Origin: Chloroflexota bacterium
GTDB taxonomy: Bacteria > Chloroflexota > Dehalococcoidia > Tepidiformales > Tepidiformaceae
Direction: 5' to 3'
Assembly (NCBI GenBank): GCA_026702615.1
Contig: JAPPBY010000008.1
Location: forward strand, 1-35,216
Length of the DNA: 35,216 nt
The translations under genes and the position numbers were made by a program. Under the pieces are notes generated by a model. The model saw only the letters and a program-made list of their open reading frames with translations, did no database searches and was not told where the DNA came from. Of the stretch, positions 7,641-16,043 are shown piece after piece (positions within the stretch are counted from its first letter, which is position 1; each line of letters starts with the position of its first letter).

Positions 7641-9499
7641 CGGCGGGCCTCCAGAGGGGACCGGAGGACGCGGACATCGCCGGTGCGGCGGGTGACGTGA
7701 GTCGCGTCGAGGTGTTCGAGCAGGGCCTGGGCGTACTTGCGGCTGGTATCGAAGAGATCCCGCACTTCGGCGAGGCTGATGGAACCGTTGGCGTCGATGT
7801 GCTCGCGGATTTGCCGAACGAGATCGGCATAGATGCCGGCTTCGAAAACGACGCCCGAGCCTGTGTCCTCGACGAGTCCCGCACCCGCAAGGTAGGCCAG
7901 CAGGTCGGACGGCGGGAGAGACTCCGTTGGGGGGCTGGCCCCCCCGGCTTTCACGGCGGCGACGAAGGCGTCGGCCTGCTCCTGCTGGGCGGCACTGAGC
8001 GTGACGGCGTAGTCCGGGGGGTGGAATCCGCCGCCGTCTCGCTCGACGAGATCGCCGGTGGCGGCGCTCTCAGCGGCGACGAGCTCGAAGAGCTGTGGTT
8101 CGAGGGCAAGGCGGCTGCGGAGGTGCTCGCGGGGAGCGGAGGGGCGGAGGGGGTGCTCGGCGAGGTAGTCGCGGACGGCCGCGACGAGGTCGGCGGCGGC
8201 GGCGGCGAGCCAGGGGCGTCCGGCGAGGAGGGGGCCGTGGTCGGTGGCGCGGCCGGTCGCGACGAGGTCGGCGGCAGCAGCGCTGGCTTCGTCAGACTCG
8301 AGACCGAGGGCGGGGCCGATGGCGACGCGGGGTTGGGGACCGGCGGCGAGGAGGTCGGCGAGGCGCTCGGCAGGAGGCGCCTCGAGCTGGCGCTCCAGCC
8401 CCTCGAGTGTCGGGAGGTGGTTGCGACGGTGGCGGCGCGGGTTCACGGCCGCGATAGGCCCGCCGGCGACGGTCTCGTTGGGGGTGCGCACGATGCAGCT
8501 GTCGTGCGCAAGGACGGCGACCGGGGTTTCGAGCACGAGCTGGGCCCAGCCGGTCTCCGCGGGGGCAAGCTCGTCGCGGTCGAGGAAGCGAACCTTCGCC
8601 TCCGACTCGGCCGTAGCGGAAAGGAAGGTCACGCCGGCGTCGTGGGCGAGGGGGTGGGTGAGGATGTCGGTCGCCTTGAGGCGGACATCGAGGGCGTAGG
8701 CCGGCGTGAGCACGTCGCGAGCGGCGAGGACCATGCCGCGGCGGAGCTGCTCGGTGCGGATGCCGCTCACGTTGACGGCGGCGCGCGTGCCGGGCGCGAG
8801 GCGCTCGACCTTCCCGCCGTGGCGCTGGAGGCCGCGGATGCGCCCGCGCAGGCCGCCGGGCTGGACCTCGATCTCCTGGCCTACTTCCAGGCTGCCGTCG
8901 AGGAGGGTGCCGGTGACGACCGCGCCGAACCCCTGCATCGTGAAGGCACGGTCGATGGGGAGGCGAGGACGGCCGAGGTCGCGCTTCGCGGGAGTGGCGT
9001 CGAGCGCGGTGTCGAGGGTGGCGACGAGGTCATCGAGGCCCTCACCGGTCGTCGCGGAGGTGCGGACGATGGGGGCTCCTTCAAGCCGGGAACCGGCGAG
9101 GGTGTCGGCGATCTCTTCCTCGACGAGGTCGACGTAGTCCTCTTCGGCGAGGTCGCACTTGGTGATGGCGACGACGCCCGCGGGCACGTCGAGCAGGTCA
9201 AGAATGGCGAGATGCTCGCGGGTCTGGGGCATGGGGCCCTCGTCGGCGGCGACGACGAGAAGGGCGAGATCGACGCCACCGGCGCCGGCGAGCATGTTCT
9301 TGATGAAACGCTCGTGGCCAGGTACGTCCACGATGCTTATGTCGCGTCCCGAAGGGAGGGCAAGCCAGGCGAAACCGAGGTCGATCGTGAGGCCGCGCTC
9401 CTTCTCCTCGCGGAGGCGGTCGGGGTCGATGTTGGTGAGGGCGTGCACGAGGGCGCTCTTGCCGTGGTCGACGTGACCAGCGGTACCAACGACGTACAT
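7637..9499 (-). CDS. selB: Selenocysteine-specific elongation factor SelB
   Basis: A 620-residue GTPase of normal SelB length. The G domain has GHVDHGKS (residues 8-15), DVPGHERF (58-65) and TKCD (113-116), then EF-Tu-like domains 2 and 3 and C-terminal winged-helix repeats ending in ISLAEVRDLFDTSRKYAQALLEHLD, the SelB domain that contacts the SECIS hairpin. SelB brings Sec-tRNA to UGA codons. I start at ATG 9499 (MYVVGTAGHVDHGKS); the open frame extends to 9565 but those residues are unlike the family and overlap hemW. Its presence implies that the genome encodes selA, selC, selD and at least one selenoprotein, none of which I could find in this window. The flanking hemW and nurA genes give no functional link. 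Confidence 0.93.
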   Translation of the reverse strand: MYVVGTAGHVDHGKSALVHALTNIDPDRLREEKERGLTIDLGFAWLALPSGRDISIVDVPGHERFIKNMLAGAGGVDLALLVVAADEGPMPQTREHLAILDLLDVPAGVVAITKCDLAEEDYVDLVEEEIADTLAGSRLEGAPIVRTSATTGEGLDDLVATLDTALDATPAKRDLGRPRLPIDRAFTMQGFGAVVTGTLLDGSLEVGQEIEVQPGGLRGRIRGLQRHGGKVERLAPGTRAAVNVSGIRTEQLRRGMVLAARDVLTPAYALDVRLKATDILTHPLAHDAGVTFLSATAESEAKVRFLDRDELAPAETGWAQLVLETPVAVLAHDSCIVRTPNETVAGGPIAAVNPRRHRRNHLPTLEGLERQLEAPPAERLADLLAAGPQPRVAIGPALGLESDEASAAAADLVATGRATDHGPLLAGRPWLAAAAADLVAAVRDYLAEHPLRPSAPREHLRSRLALEPQLFELVAAESAATGDLVERDGGGFHPPDYAVTLSAAQQEQADAFVAAVKAGGASPPTESLPPSDLLAYLAGAGLVEDTGSGVVFEAGIYADLVRQIREHIDANGSISLAEVRDLFDTSRKYAQALLEHLDATHVTRRTGDVRVLRSPLEARR

Positions 9500-9512
9500 G
9501 GGCGTGGAGCGA

Positions 9513-10721
9513 TTATGCCACGCCGGGGCCGGCCCCTCGCGTAGGGGCGGGAGACTGCCCGGCACGTTCCTGCAGGTGGAGCATCACCCGCACGGCGACC
9601 TCGTTGTGGAGGAGGCGGCCGCGGGGGGTGAGGCGCAGGCGGCCACCGGAGTCATCGAGGAGGTCGGCGGCGCGGCAGGCGTCGAGGGGTGGTCCGGCGG
9701 CGGATTCGAGGGGCTCGCCAAAGGTGGCGGCGAACTCGGCTGGATCGAAGCCCTCGGCGAGGCGCAAGCGGAGGGCGAGCCAGTCCGACATGGAGGTTGC
9801 GGGGGCCGGGCGGACAGCCTCGGCGATGGCGCGTCCATCGCGACGGACGGCGTCGATGTAGGCGCGGGGGTGGGCGACATTCTCGAAGCGCTCACCATCG
9901 AGGAAGCCGTGGGCGCCGGCACCGATGCCGAGGTAGTCGCCCCAGGTCCAGTAGACGCGGTTGTGGCGGCTCTCGTGGCCGGGTCTCGCCCAGTTCGAGA
10001 GCTCGTACTGGCGGTAACCGGCGGCGGCTAGATGCTCGCTGGCCACTTCGTACATGGCAGCGACGCCATCGGGGTCGAGGGGGGTGACCTCGCCGCGTTC
10101 GACCCGCCCATCGAGAGGGGTTCCCGGCTCGACGGTGAGGGCGTAGAGGGAGAGGTGGTCGGGGACGAGGGCGAGGGCATGCCGGAGGGTGGCCTGCCAG
10201 TCCGCAGGGGTCTGGCCTGGAAGGCCGTACATCAGGTCGAGGTTGATGCTGGGGATGCCGGCCTCGCGGGCGAGGCGGAGGGAGGCGGCGGTGGCCTCGG
10301 GCGTATGGACCCGGTCGAGGAAGGCGAGCTCGGAAGCGTGGAAGCTCTGGGCCCCGAAGGAGATGCGATTCACACCGGCTCCGGCGAGATCGCGGAGAGC
10401 AGGGGCGGAGGTGGTGCCGGGGTTTGCCTCAAGGCTGATCTCGGCATCGGGGGCGAGGGGGGCGGCGGCGCGGACGGCGTCGATGATGGCGATCAGCGAC
10501 TCGGGCGGCATCTCGCCGGGGGTGCCGCCGCCGAAGGCGATGGAGGTCACCTCGCGTCCGGGGATGTGGGACGCCCAGGCTTCGATTTCGCCCACGACAG
10601 CGGCGGTGTAGGCGTCCTTGACGGCATCCATGCCGGCGTAGGTGTTGAAGTCGCAGTAGCCGCAGACGCGCACGCAGAAGGGGATATGGACGTAGACGGC
10701 GAGGGGGCGAGGGGCGTTCAC
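9513..10721 (-). CDS. hemW: Radical SAM heme chaperone HemW
   Basis: A 402-residue radical SAM protein. The cluster motif is CVRVCGYC (Cys16, Cys20, Cys23), followed by FGGGTPG and EANPGT. The downstream HNRVYW motif is the hallmark that separates the heme chaperone HemW from the true coproporphyrinogen dehydrogenase HemN, as is the C-terminal HemN_C-like winged region. HemW binds heme and passes it to respiratory proteins. The GTG at 10721 overlaps the stop of the phosphodiesterase gene (GTGA, 10718-10721); the longer frame to 10787 has no family similarity. The gap to selB is 13 bases. Confidence 0.92.
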   Translation of the reverse strand: MNAPRPLAVYVHIPFCVRVCGYCDFNTYAGMDAVKDAYTAAVVGEIEAWASHIPGREVTSIAFGGGTPGEMPPESLIAIIDAVRAAAPLAPDAEISLEANPGTTSAPALRDLAGAGVNRISFGAQSFHASELAFLDRVHTPEATAASLRLAREAGIPSINLDLMYGLPGQTPADWQATLRHALALVPDHLSLYALTVEPGTPLDGRVERGEVTPLDPDGVAAMYEVASEHLAAAGYRQYELSNWARPGHESRHNRVYWTWGDYLGIGAGAHGFLDGERFENVAHPRAYIDAVRRDGRAIAEAVRPAPATSMSDWLALRLRLAEGFDPAEFAATFGEPLESAAGPPLDACRAADLLDDSGGRLRLTPRGRLLHNEVAVRVMLHLQERAGQSPAPTRGAGPGVA

Positions 10722-11425
10722 GGGGACTCGGCGAGCGCGGCGCGTATCTCCTCGACCTGGTTGGTGGTGATGGCGTCGACCCCCCACCGCACGAGATCAC
10801 GGGCACGGTCGCCGTCGTCGACAGTCCAGGCGGCTACGGCGAGCCCGGCATCGTGGAAGTCGCGGACGATGCGCCGGTCGAGGAGCGTGTGACGGCAGGA
10901 GACGCCCGCGGGAAGGGGGTCATGCAGCATCACCGACTGGAAGAGGTCGAACTGGTCGGGAGTGTCGATCGAGTAGTACAGCTCGAGCTGCGGGCAGGCG
11001 ACCTTGACCTCACGGAGCAGGGGCCAGTTCTGCGAGGAGGCGACGACGTCGACACCTCTCCCAAAGGCCGCGAGGGTCTGGCGGAGGACGGGAGCGAGCT
11101 TGCCGAGGCCGTTCTTGAGATCGAGCAGGACGCTCGCCCGGCCTTCACAGGCGAGAAGGAGGTCTTCCAGGTGGTAGGGCGGCCGGGGCGCCGGCGTGAG
11201 GTACCAGAACTCGTAGAGGAGTGGAAAGGGCCCAGGGACGCGGCGTTCGTGACGGGCCTCGAGGCGGCCTCGGTGCAGCCAGAGGTCGACCTCGACATAG
11301 GGGGCCCGGGAGGCGAGCGCCTTGAGGACGGGGTCCGGGCCGTTCCCGCCTCCGTGGGCGATGAGAGTGGGGCGCGACGAGACCGCGGCGAATGCTTGCG
11401 CGCCGCTGTTGCCGGGGACGCTCAA
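10718..11425 (-). CDS. Glycerophosphodiester phosphodiesterase-like protein (GDPD/PI-PLC fold)
   Basis: A 235-residue TIM-barrel protein with the GDPD metal-site pattern: IAHGGG (His24), VEVDLWLHRGRLEARHE (Glu45, Asp47, His59), LLDLKN, and the C-terminal VAAWTVDDGDRARDLVRWGVDAITTNQ that is diagnostic of the family. The usual HRG...PENT opening is altered to HGGGN, so the substrate may differ from ordinary glycerophosphodiesters. No signal peptide is visible, so it is probably cytoplasmic. It starts at TTG 11425, overlapping the stop of the Crp/Fnr gene (TTGA), and ends overlapping the hemW start. Confidence 0.82.
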   Translation of the reverse strand: MSVPGNSGAQAFAAVSSRPTLIAHGGGNGPDPVLKALASRAPYVEVDLWLHRGRLEARHERRVPGPFPLLYEFWYLTPAPRPPYHLEDLLLACEGRASVLLDLKNGLGKLAPVLRQTLAAFGRGVDVVASSQNWPLLREVKVACPQLELYYSIDTPDQFDLFQSVMLHDPLPAGVSCRHTLLDRRIVRDFHDAGLAVAAWTVDDGDRARDLVRWGVDAITTNQVEEIRAALAESP

Positions 11426-12216
11426 GACTTCGGGGCGGTCGGCTGGCCTCGAACGGGGTGGCGCGGGGAGACGGCGACCGCACCGCTGGCGATCTTGCGC
11501 AGCAGCTCCTCATCGACGAGACGATATCCGTCGTCGGTGTGCTCGATGGCGCCGAGGGTGACGAACCGGCTGAGAAGAGCCGTGACGGTCTCGCGGCTCG
11601 TGCCGATGGTCTGGCCGAGCTCCTCGTGCGTGAGGCCGAGGCGAACATCGTCGCCATCGACGCGATCGAGGAGCGCGTCGGCGAGGCGGCCGGAAACGGG
11701 CTTGGAGACCAGGTTCATGAGAGTGCGCTGCACCCCGGAGAGGCGGCGGGCCATGATCTCGGCCATGGTGAAGGCAAGACCCGGGGAGTGCTGCACGAGA
11801 TAGAAGAAGTCGTCCCAGCAGATCGCGACCACGACGGTCTCCTCCAGGGCGCGAGCGTAGATGGTGTGCTCTTCGCCTTCGAGGATGGCCATATCGCCCA
11901 CAAGGTCGCCCTTACTGGCGATATCGATGATGACCTCCTTGCCGTTGTCGGAGGTGTGGTAGAGCTTCACGCGGCCCTTGAGGAGGAGGAAGACGCGTTC
12001 CGGCACCTCGCCGGCGGAGAAGAGCAGCTGGCGGGAGGCGAAGCGGCGTTCCGTGAGGAGCGGGATGAGGCGGTCGAGCTCCTCATCGGTCAGGACGTTC
12101 ATGATGCGCGAGATGCGACGCAAGGAACGCGCGATGCGCAGGTAGGCATCGATCTGGAGCTGGCGGCGCCGGGGCCTCTCTGGGCCAGAGGGGGCACAGG
12201 GGAGAACGCTCGTCAT
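11422..12216 (-). CDS. Crp/Fnr-family transcriptional regulator
   Basis: A 264-residue regulator: residues about 35-160 form a cyclic-nucleotide-binding-type beta roll (GEVPERVFLLLKGRVKLYH, KGDLVGDMAILEGEEHTIYA), then a long dimerisation helix, and a C-terminal winged HTH (LTHEELGQTIGTSRETVTALLSRF as helix-turn-helix). The Arg-Ser pair that binds cAMP in E. coli CRP is not present at the equivalent position, and there are no N-terminal Fnr-type cysteine clusters, so the ligand is unknown. The ATG at 12216 overlaps the stop of the SirB1-like gene (ATGA, 12213-12216). It could regulate the large operon in which it lies, but no operator was identified. Confidence 0.88.
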   Translation of the reverse strand: MTSVLPCAPSGPERPRRRQLQIDAYLRIARSLRRISRIMNVLTDEELDRLIPLLTERRFASRQLLFSAGEVPERVFLLLKGRVKLYHTSDNGKEVIIDIASKGDLVGDMAILEGEEHTIYARALEETVVVAICWDDFFYLVQHSPGLAFTMAEIMARRLSGVQRTLMNLVSKPVSGRLADALLDRVDGDDVRLGLTHEELGQTIGTSRETVTALLSRFVTLGAIEHTDDGYRLVDEELLRKIASGAVAVSPRHPVRGQPTAPKS

Positions 12217-13046
12217 GAAGTTCCCCCTTCCCGTCCACGCCGCATTCGGAGGTCATCGAGTACGCGGATCGCTTGCGGACTCAGATTCGTTTCGCCGCTG
12301 TCAACGTACCGTTCGAGATCAGCCAAGGCAAGCGCCTCTTCGCCCTGCTGGTAGTAGAGGAGACCGCGTTCCAGATAGAGGGCCGCGTTCCAGGGTTCGA
12401 GGCGCAGACGGAAGCCCAGGGCGGCGATCCAGCGGGGGGCATCGCCCATGCCCTGGTAGGCCACGCAGAGGTTGACGAGCATGCGCTGGAGGATCTGGCG
12501 GCGGGTGACGGCGGCGAGAAGGGAATCGATGCTGGGGAGGTCGGAGGTGTGGCCTTCGAGGCGGCCCTCCAGATCCTCGCGGGCGAGCTGCTCGCCGCCG
12601 TTGAAGGGATCGAGGAAGAAGCCGTCGTCGCCCCCACAGCGGACGAGGAAGTGGCCGGGGAAGCCGATGCCGTCGCACTCCAGGCCGACGCGCTGGGCAA
12701 TCTCCATGTAGATGAGGGAAAGGGTGATGGGGATACCAAGACGGCGCTCGATGACGCGGTCGATGTAGCTGTTCTGGGGATCGGTGTAGTGCTCTCGGTT
12801 GCCGCGATAGCCAAGTGTCTCGAAGAGCTCGGCGGTGACGGCGCGGGCCAATTGGTCGGGGCCGGAGCGCTCGGCGTCGCGTTCACGGACGGTTTCCGCG
12901 ATGAGATCGAGCTCGCGGGCGAGGGCGTGCGCGTCTACGTCGTCACGTCCGAGACGGGCAATGGCAACGGCGCCGCCAAAGAGGTCGACCTCGTGGTCGT
13001 GTCCAGCGATCGCCCGGGAAAAATCGCTCTCGGGGGTGTTCTCCAC
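12213..13046 (-). CDS. SirB1 family protein (transglutaminase-like fold with TPR-like tail)
   Basis: A 277-residue protein with the SirB1/YchA signature IPITLSLIYMEIAQRVGLECDGIGFPGHFLVRC, then FFLDPFNGGEQL, followed by helical repeats that end APRWIAALGFRLRLEPWNAALYLERGLLYYQQGEEALALADLERYV. Family members have a transglutaminase-like fold and TPR-like repeats; their biochemical role is not settled. I use the GTG at 13046 (starting ENTPESDFSRAI) because the longer frame reads through the divergent promoter region without family features. A TATCCT hexamer lies 9 bases before this GTG. It is the first gene of the eleven-gene minus-strand run that ends at 2038. Confidence 0.8.
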   Translation of the reverse strand: MENTPESDFSRAIAGHDHEVDLFGGAVAIARLGRDDVDAHALARELDLIAETVRERDAERSGPDQLARAVTAELFETLGYRGNREHYTDPQNSYIDRVIERRLGIPITLSLIYMEIAQRVGLECDGIGFPGHFLVRCGGDDGFFLDPFNGGEQLAREDLEGRLEGHTSDLPSIDSLLAAVTRRQILQRMLVNLCVAYQGMGDAPRWIAALGFRLRLEPWNAALYLERGLLYYQQGEEALALADLERYVDSGETNLSPQAIRVLDDLRMRRGREGGTS

Positions 13047-13055
13047 CGCGAGGTC

Positions 13056-13061
13056 AGGATA
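13056..13061 (-). promoter_or_regulatory. Candidate leaderless -10 element for the SirB1-to-MetE operon
   Basis: TATCCT on the minus strand ends 9 bases before the GTG at 13046. There is no ribosome-binding site between them, which fits transcription starting at or next to the start codon. No convincing -35 hexamer is seen. Confidence 0.4.
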
Positions 13062-13125
13062 GGCGCGGCAGTGACAACGGACCAGAGAGCGAGCGGGGGG
13101 CAAGGCCCAAAGCGGTACGCACCGG

Positions 13126-13131
13126 TAGAGT
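13126..13131 (+). promoter_or_regulatory. Candidate leaderless -10 element for the MFS gene
   Basis: TAGAGT ends 7 bases before the ATG at 13139, with CTCGGGG in between and no properly spaced Shine-Dalgarno sequence. Together with the divergent TATCCT at 13056-13061 it would serve the 92-base divergent intergenic region. Confidence 0.4.
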
Positions 13132-13138
13132 CTCGGGG

Positions 13139-14374
13139 ATGCGGCTGTGGCTGGCGTTGCGCACATGGTTGACGGGCGCGCCCCATGCGCTCGGGTTCAG
13201 CATCTTCTGCGCGCAGGTGGCGCTGGGGATCGTGATCTTCGCGATCTTCCAGGAGTTCGTCCCGAACAACCTGGGAGCGAGCGACGGGTTCGGGGGGTAT
13301 CTGCTGGCGCTCTACGGGGGCGCCCGCTTCCTCTCCGAGACGCCGGCGGGGGCGATCAGCGACCGCATCGAGCGGAAGTACGCGCTCCTGCTGGGGTTCG
13401 CGCTGATGGTCCCGGCGCTGGCGCTGATGGGCGCCATCCAGCAGGAGTGGGCCTACCTCGGGTTCTCCGCGCTGCTGGGAATCTCGACAGCCTTCATCTG
13501 GCCGGCGACGTACGCCATCGGGGCCGACCTCTACCCGCCGGGCGAGCGGGGCAAGGTGGTGGGGTTCCTGAACGTGGGACAGTTGCTGGGGTTCGGGCTG
13601 GGGGCGCTGGTGGGGGCGTTGCTGGTGGAGACGGTCCCGGATTCACTCTTCATCATCGGCGTCGTGGCGGTGGGAGGGGCGCTGATCACCGGACAGATGG
13701 GCGTGCCCGCCTACCGGCGGGAGCTGGGCATGGTGCACGAGCAGCGGCCGCCGCTGCGCAGCGTGCTCTCCAAGCGCCTGGTGTTCCTGAGCGCGCTGAT
13801 CCTTTCGGCGACGATCGGGATCAGCTCGCTGGTGCCCGCGATCCGGCCCTACGGCGACAACGTTCTCGACATCTCGTTCGCGCAGCTGACGGTGTTCCTG
13901 ATCCCGGCGGTGGTGGCGGGCGGGATCCTGTACGTGCCGTCGGGGCACCTTTCGGACCGAATCGGGCGGACGATTCCGCTTCTGCTCGGGCAGTTCCTGA
14001 TCATCGCGGGGGCGATGACCGCCGCGGCCACAACGAACATCTTCCTGGCGGCGGCGGCGACAGCGGTGATCTTCAGCGGGCACGTGCAGCAGGTGCCCGC
14101 CCTGAACGCCTCGATGATGGACCTGGCGCCGGAGTCGTACCGGGGCACGCTGATCGGGTGGTCAGTGGCGCTGAGCGGGCTGGGGCTGGCGATTGGCCCG
14201 GCGCTCGGCGGGGCGGTGGTGGACGCCTACGACGCCCCGATGGCGTTCCGAACCGGGGCGATGGTGGCCGGGTTCACGGCCGTGCTGACGATCGCCTACG
14301 GGCTCGTGTACGGATACGCACGGCCGGCCCACCCGGACGAGGCGGAGGCGGAGGGGACGCCGGCTGAGGGCTGA
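13139..14374 (+). CDS. Major facilitator superfamily transporter
   Basis: A 411-residue membrane protein with about twelve hydrophobic segments in two halves. The loop between helices 2 and 3 carries the MFS motif A variant GGARFLSETPAGAISDRIERKYALL, and the equivalent loop of the second half reads PSGHLSDRIGRTIPLLLG. Substrate is not predictable; the pattern resembles drug or small-molecule efflux members. The gene is single, transcribed divergently from the SirB1-like operon and facing the cyclophilin gene, whose stop lies only 2 bases away, so there is no room for a terminator between the two. The ATG at 13139 is likely used on a leaderless mRNA. Confidence 0.88.
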   Translation: MRLWLALRTWLTGAPHALGFSIFCAQVALGIVIFAIFQEFVPNNLGASDGFGGYLLALYGGARFLSETPAGAISDRIERKYALLLGFALMVPALALMGAIQQEWAYLGFSALLGISTAFIWPATYAIGADLYPPGERGKVVGFLNVGQLLGFGLGALVGALLVETVPDSLFIIGVVAVGGALITGQMGVPAYRRELGMVHEQRPPLRSVLSKRLVFLSALILSATIGISSLVPAIRPYGDNVLDISFAQLTVFLIPAVVAGGILYVPSGHLSDRIGRTIPLLLGQFLIIAGAMTAAATTNIFLAAAATAVIFSGHVQQVPALNASMMDLAPESYRGTLIGWSVALSGLGLAIGPALGGAVVDAYDAPMAFRTGAMVAGFTAVLTIAYGLVYGYARPAHPDEAEAEGTPAEG

Positions 14375-14376
14375 GG

Positions 14377-14880
14377 TCAGCTTTCGGCGATGGAGATTCC
14401 GCTGATGGCGACGGGCTCGACGGGCCGATCATTGGCACCGGTCTGGGCGCCGGCGATGGCGTCGACGACATCCTCGCCCGCGGTGAGCTTGCCGAAGATG
14501 GTGTAGTTGGGGGGCAGCGGGTAGTCGGCGTGCATGATGAAGAACTGGCTGCCGTTTGTGTTGGGACCGGCGTTTGCCATGGCCAGCGTTCCGCGATCGT
14601 AGGAGCGGGAGACAGGCTCATCGTCAAAGCGGTAGCCGGGACCGCCACGGCCGGTGCCGGTGGGGTCGCCACCCTGGATCATGAAGCCGCTGATGACGCG
14701 GTGGAAGATGACGTCGTCGTAGAAGCCGTCGCGGGCGAGGAAGACGAAGTTGTTGACGGTGTTGGGGGCGTCGTCGGGGAAGAGCTCGGCGGTCATCGAG
14801 CCAGCGGAGGTCTCGATGGTGGCGGTGTAGCTCTTCTCCGGGTCGACGGAGAGGGCGGGGGGCGCGTCGTACTGCTTCAC
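14377..14880 (-). CDS. Cyclophilin-type peptidyl-prolyl cis-trans isomerase
   Basis: A 167-residue single-domain cyclophilin. Family motifs in order are APNTVNNFVFLARDGFYDDVIFHRVI, FMIQGGDPTGTGRGGPGYRF, and GSQFFIM, followed by FGKLTAGEDVVDAI. The catalytic Arg is in FHRV and the substrate pocket includes the Phe-Met-Gln of FMIQ. It catalyses proline isomerisation during protein folding. No signal peptide is present, so it is cytoplasmic. I start at GTG 14880 (KQYDAPPAL); upstream codons in this frame belong to the ndk region. It is the last gene of the tsaE-tsaB-ndk-ppi group. Confidence 0.92.
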   Translation of the reverse strand: MKQYDAPPALSVDPEKSYTATIETSAGSMTAELFPDDAPNTVNNFVFLARDGFYDDVIFHRVISGFMIQGGDPTGTGRGGPGYRFDDEPVSRSYDRGTLAMANAGPNTNGSQFFIMHADYPLPPNYTIFGKLTAGEDVVDAIAGAQTGANDRPVEPVAISGISIAES

Positions 14881-14938
14881 GGGTGCTCCGATCGGTGGGG
14901 TGGGGCAAGCATACGAGAGCGCGGCGTTTCGCTCGCGC

Positions 14939-15400
14939 TCAGGCGTCCTCGGAGATCCAGCGGTCGGTGTCGCGGGACCAGGCGACGAGCTCTTCAGGCG
15001 TGAAGAAAAGGGCGGTCTCGCGCTCTCCGCTCTCGGGGCTGTCGCTGGCGTGCACGAGGTTGCGTCCGACTTCGAGGCCGAAGTCGCCGCGGATGGTGCC
15101 GGCGGGCGCCTGGGAGGGGTTGGTCGAGCCGACGCTGTTGCGGACGGCTCCGGTGGCGGAGTCGCCCTCGAAGACGGCGGCGATGATGGGGCTGCTGGTG
15201 ATGTACTCCACGAGCCCGGTGAAGAAGGGCTTGCCTTCGTGCTCGGCGTAGTGCCGGCGTGCGAGGTCCGTATCGACCTGCATGAGCTTGAGGCCGATGA
15301 GACGGAGGCCGCGGTTCTCCAGGCGCTGGAGGATGGTTCCGGCGAGGCCGCGCTGCATGGCATCGGGCTTGACGAGGACGAGGGTGCGTTCAGTTGCCAT
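14939..15400 (-). CDS. ndk: Nucleoside-diphosphate kinase
   Basis: A 153-residue enzyme of normal length that transfers the gamma phosphate from ATP to nucleoside diphosphates through a phosphohistidine. It opens with ERTLVLVKPDAMQRGLAG and carries the active-site NLVHASDS, with His117 as the phosphate acceptor. The ATG at 15400 lies 4 bases after the tsaB stop, so it is cotranscribed with tsaE and tsaB. No anomaly is seen. Confidence 0.96.
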   Translation of the reverse strand: MATERTLVLVKPDAMQRGLAGTILQRLENRGLRLIGLKLMQVDTDLARRHYAEHEGKPFFTGLVEYITSSPIIAAVFEGDSATGAVRNSVGSTNPSQAPAGTIRGDFGLEVGRNLVHASDSPESGERETALFFTPEELVAWSRDTDRWISEDA

Positions 15401-15404
15401 GCGG

Positions 15405-16043
15405 CTATCGTGCTGGCAGACGGTCCTGCGCGCCAGCGGCGCCGAAGGGGCGGCGGGGGGTCGTGATGTTGGGGTCGCGAAGGTAGACGGCGGTCAGTTC
15501 CGCGACGGGATCGAGCACCCCGGCACGGAAGCGCACCAGGGCCGCGACGGCGCGGTCGCGGGGAAACACCTCGCGGCCTCCGAGCGCGCCCGCACCCTCG
15601 CCGGCAAGGGCGTCAGCGCGAAGGTCGTCGGGGGCGACGATGCGCATGGGGCCATCGGGAGCGAAGCCGCGGAAGTCCTGGACGGCGAGCTCTCCACGAC
15701 CGGCGGGGTGGACCGCAGTGAGGACCGGCGCATCCGTCTCCCCCTCGCAGGCCGCGGCAACCGCCTCCAGGGTAGAGATACCGGCGAGATCGCAGCCCTG
15801 GGCGAGGGCGAGTCCCTGGGCGGTGGCGATCCCGGCGCGCAGTCCCGAGTAGCTTCCGGGGCCGCAGACGGCCACGACAGCGGCGAGGGAGGCGCCCCGG
15901 AGGTGCTCCTCGACGGCCGCGAGGAGGGAGGCGTGGGTGAAGTCGTCGGCACTCTCCACGACGCGGGGTTCCCGACCGGGGCCCTCGTCGAAGGCGAGGG
16001 CGAAGGCGGGCGAGGCGGTATCGATGGCGAGGACGGCGCTCAC
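15405..16043 (-). CDS. tsaB: tRNA threonylcarbamoyladenosine biosynthesis protein TsaB
   Basis: A 212-residue ASKHA-fold protein with the opening VLAIDTASPAFALAF and the family core AVVAVCGPGSYSGLRAGIATAQGLALAQG. TsaB scaffolds the TsaB-TsaD-TsaE complex that makes the t6A modification at position 37 of ANN-decoding tRNAs. The GTG at 16043 overlaps the tsaE stop (GTGA, 16040-16043). The C-terminal region (PVAELTAVYLRDPNIT) is also typical. Neither tsaD nor rimI is in this window. Confidence 0.93.
   Translation of the reverse strand: MSAVLAIDTASPAFALAFDEGPGREPRVVESADDFTHASLLAAVEEHLRGASLAAVVAVCGPGSYSGLRAGIATAQGLALAQGCDLAGISTLEAVAAACEGETDAPVLTAVHPAGRGELAVQDFRGFAPDGPMRIVAPDDLRADALAGEGAGALGGREVFPRDRAVAALVRFRAGVLDPVAELTAVYLRDPNITTPRRPFGAAGAQDRLPAR

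Noticed and set aside
7697-9544. Plus-strand frame of 615 codons opposite selB
   Set aside because: SelB motifs on the minus strand explain the open frame; no domain is seen on the plus strand.
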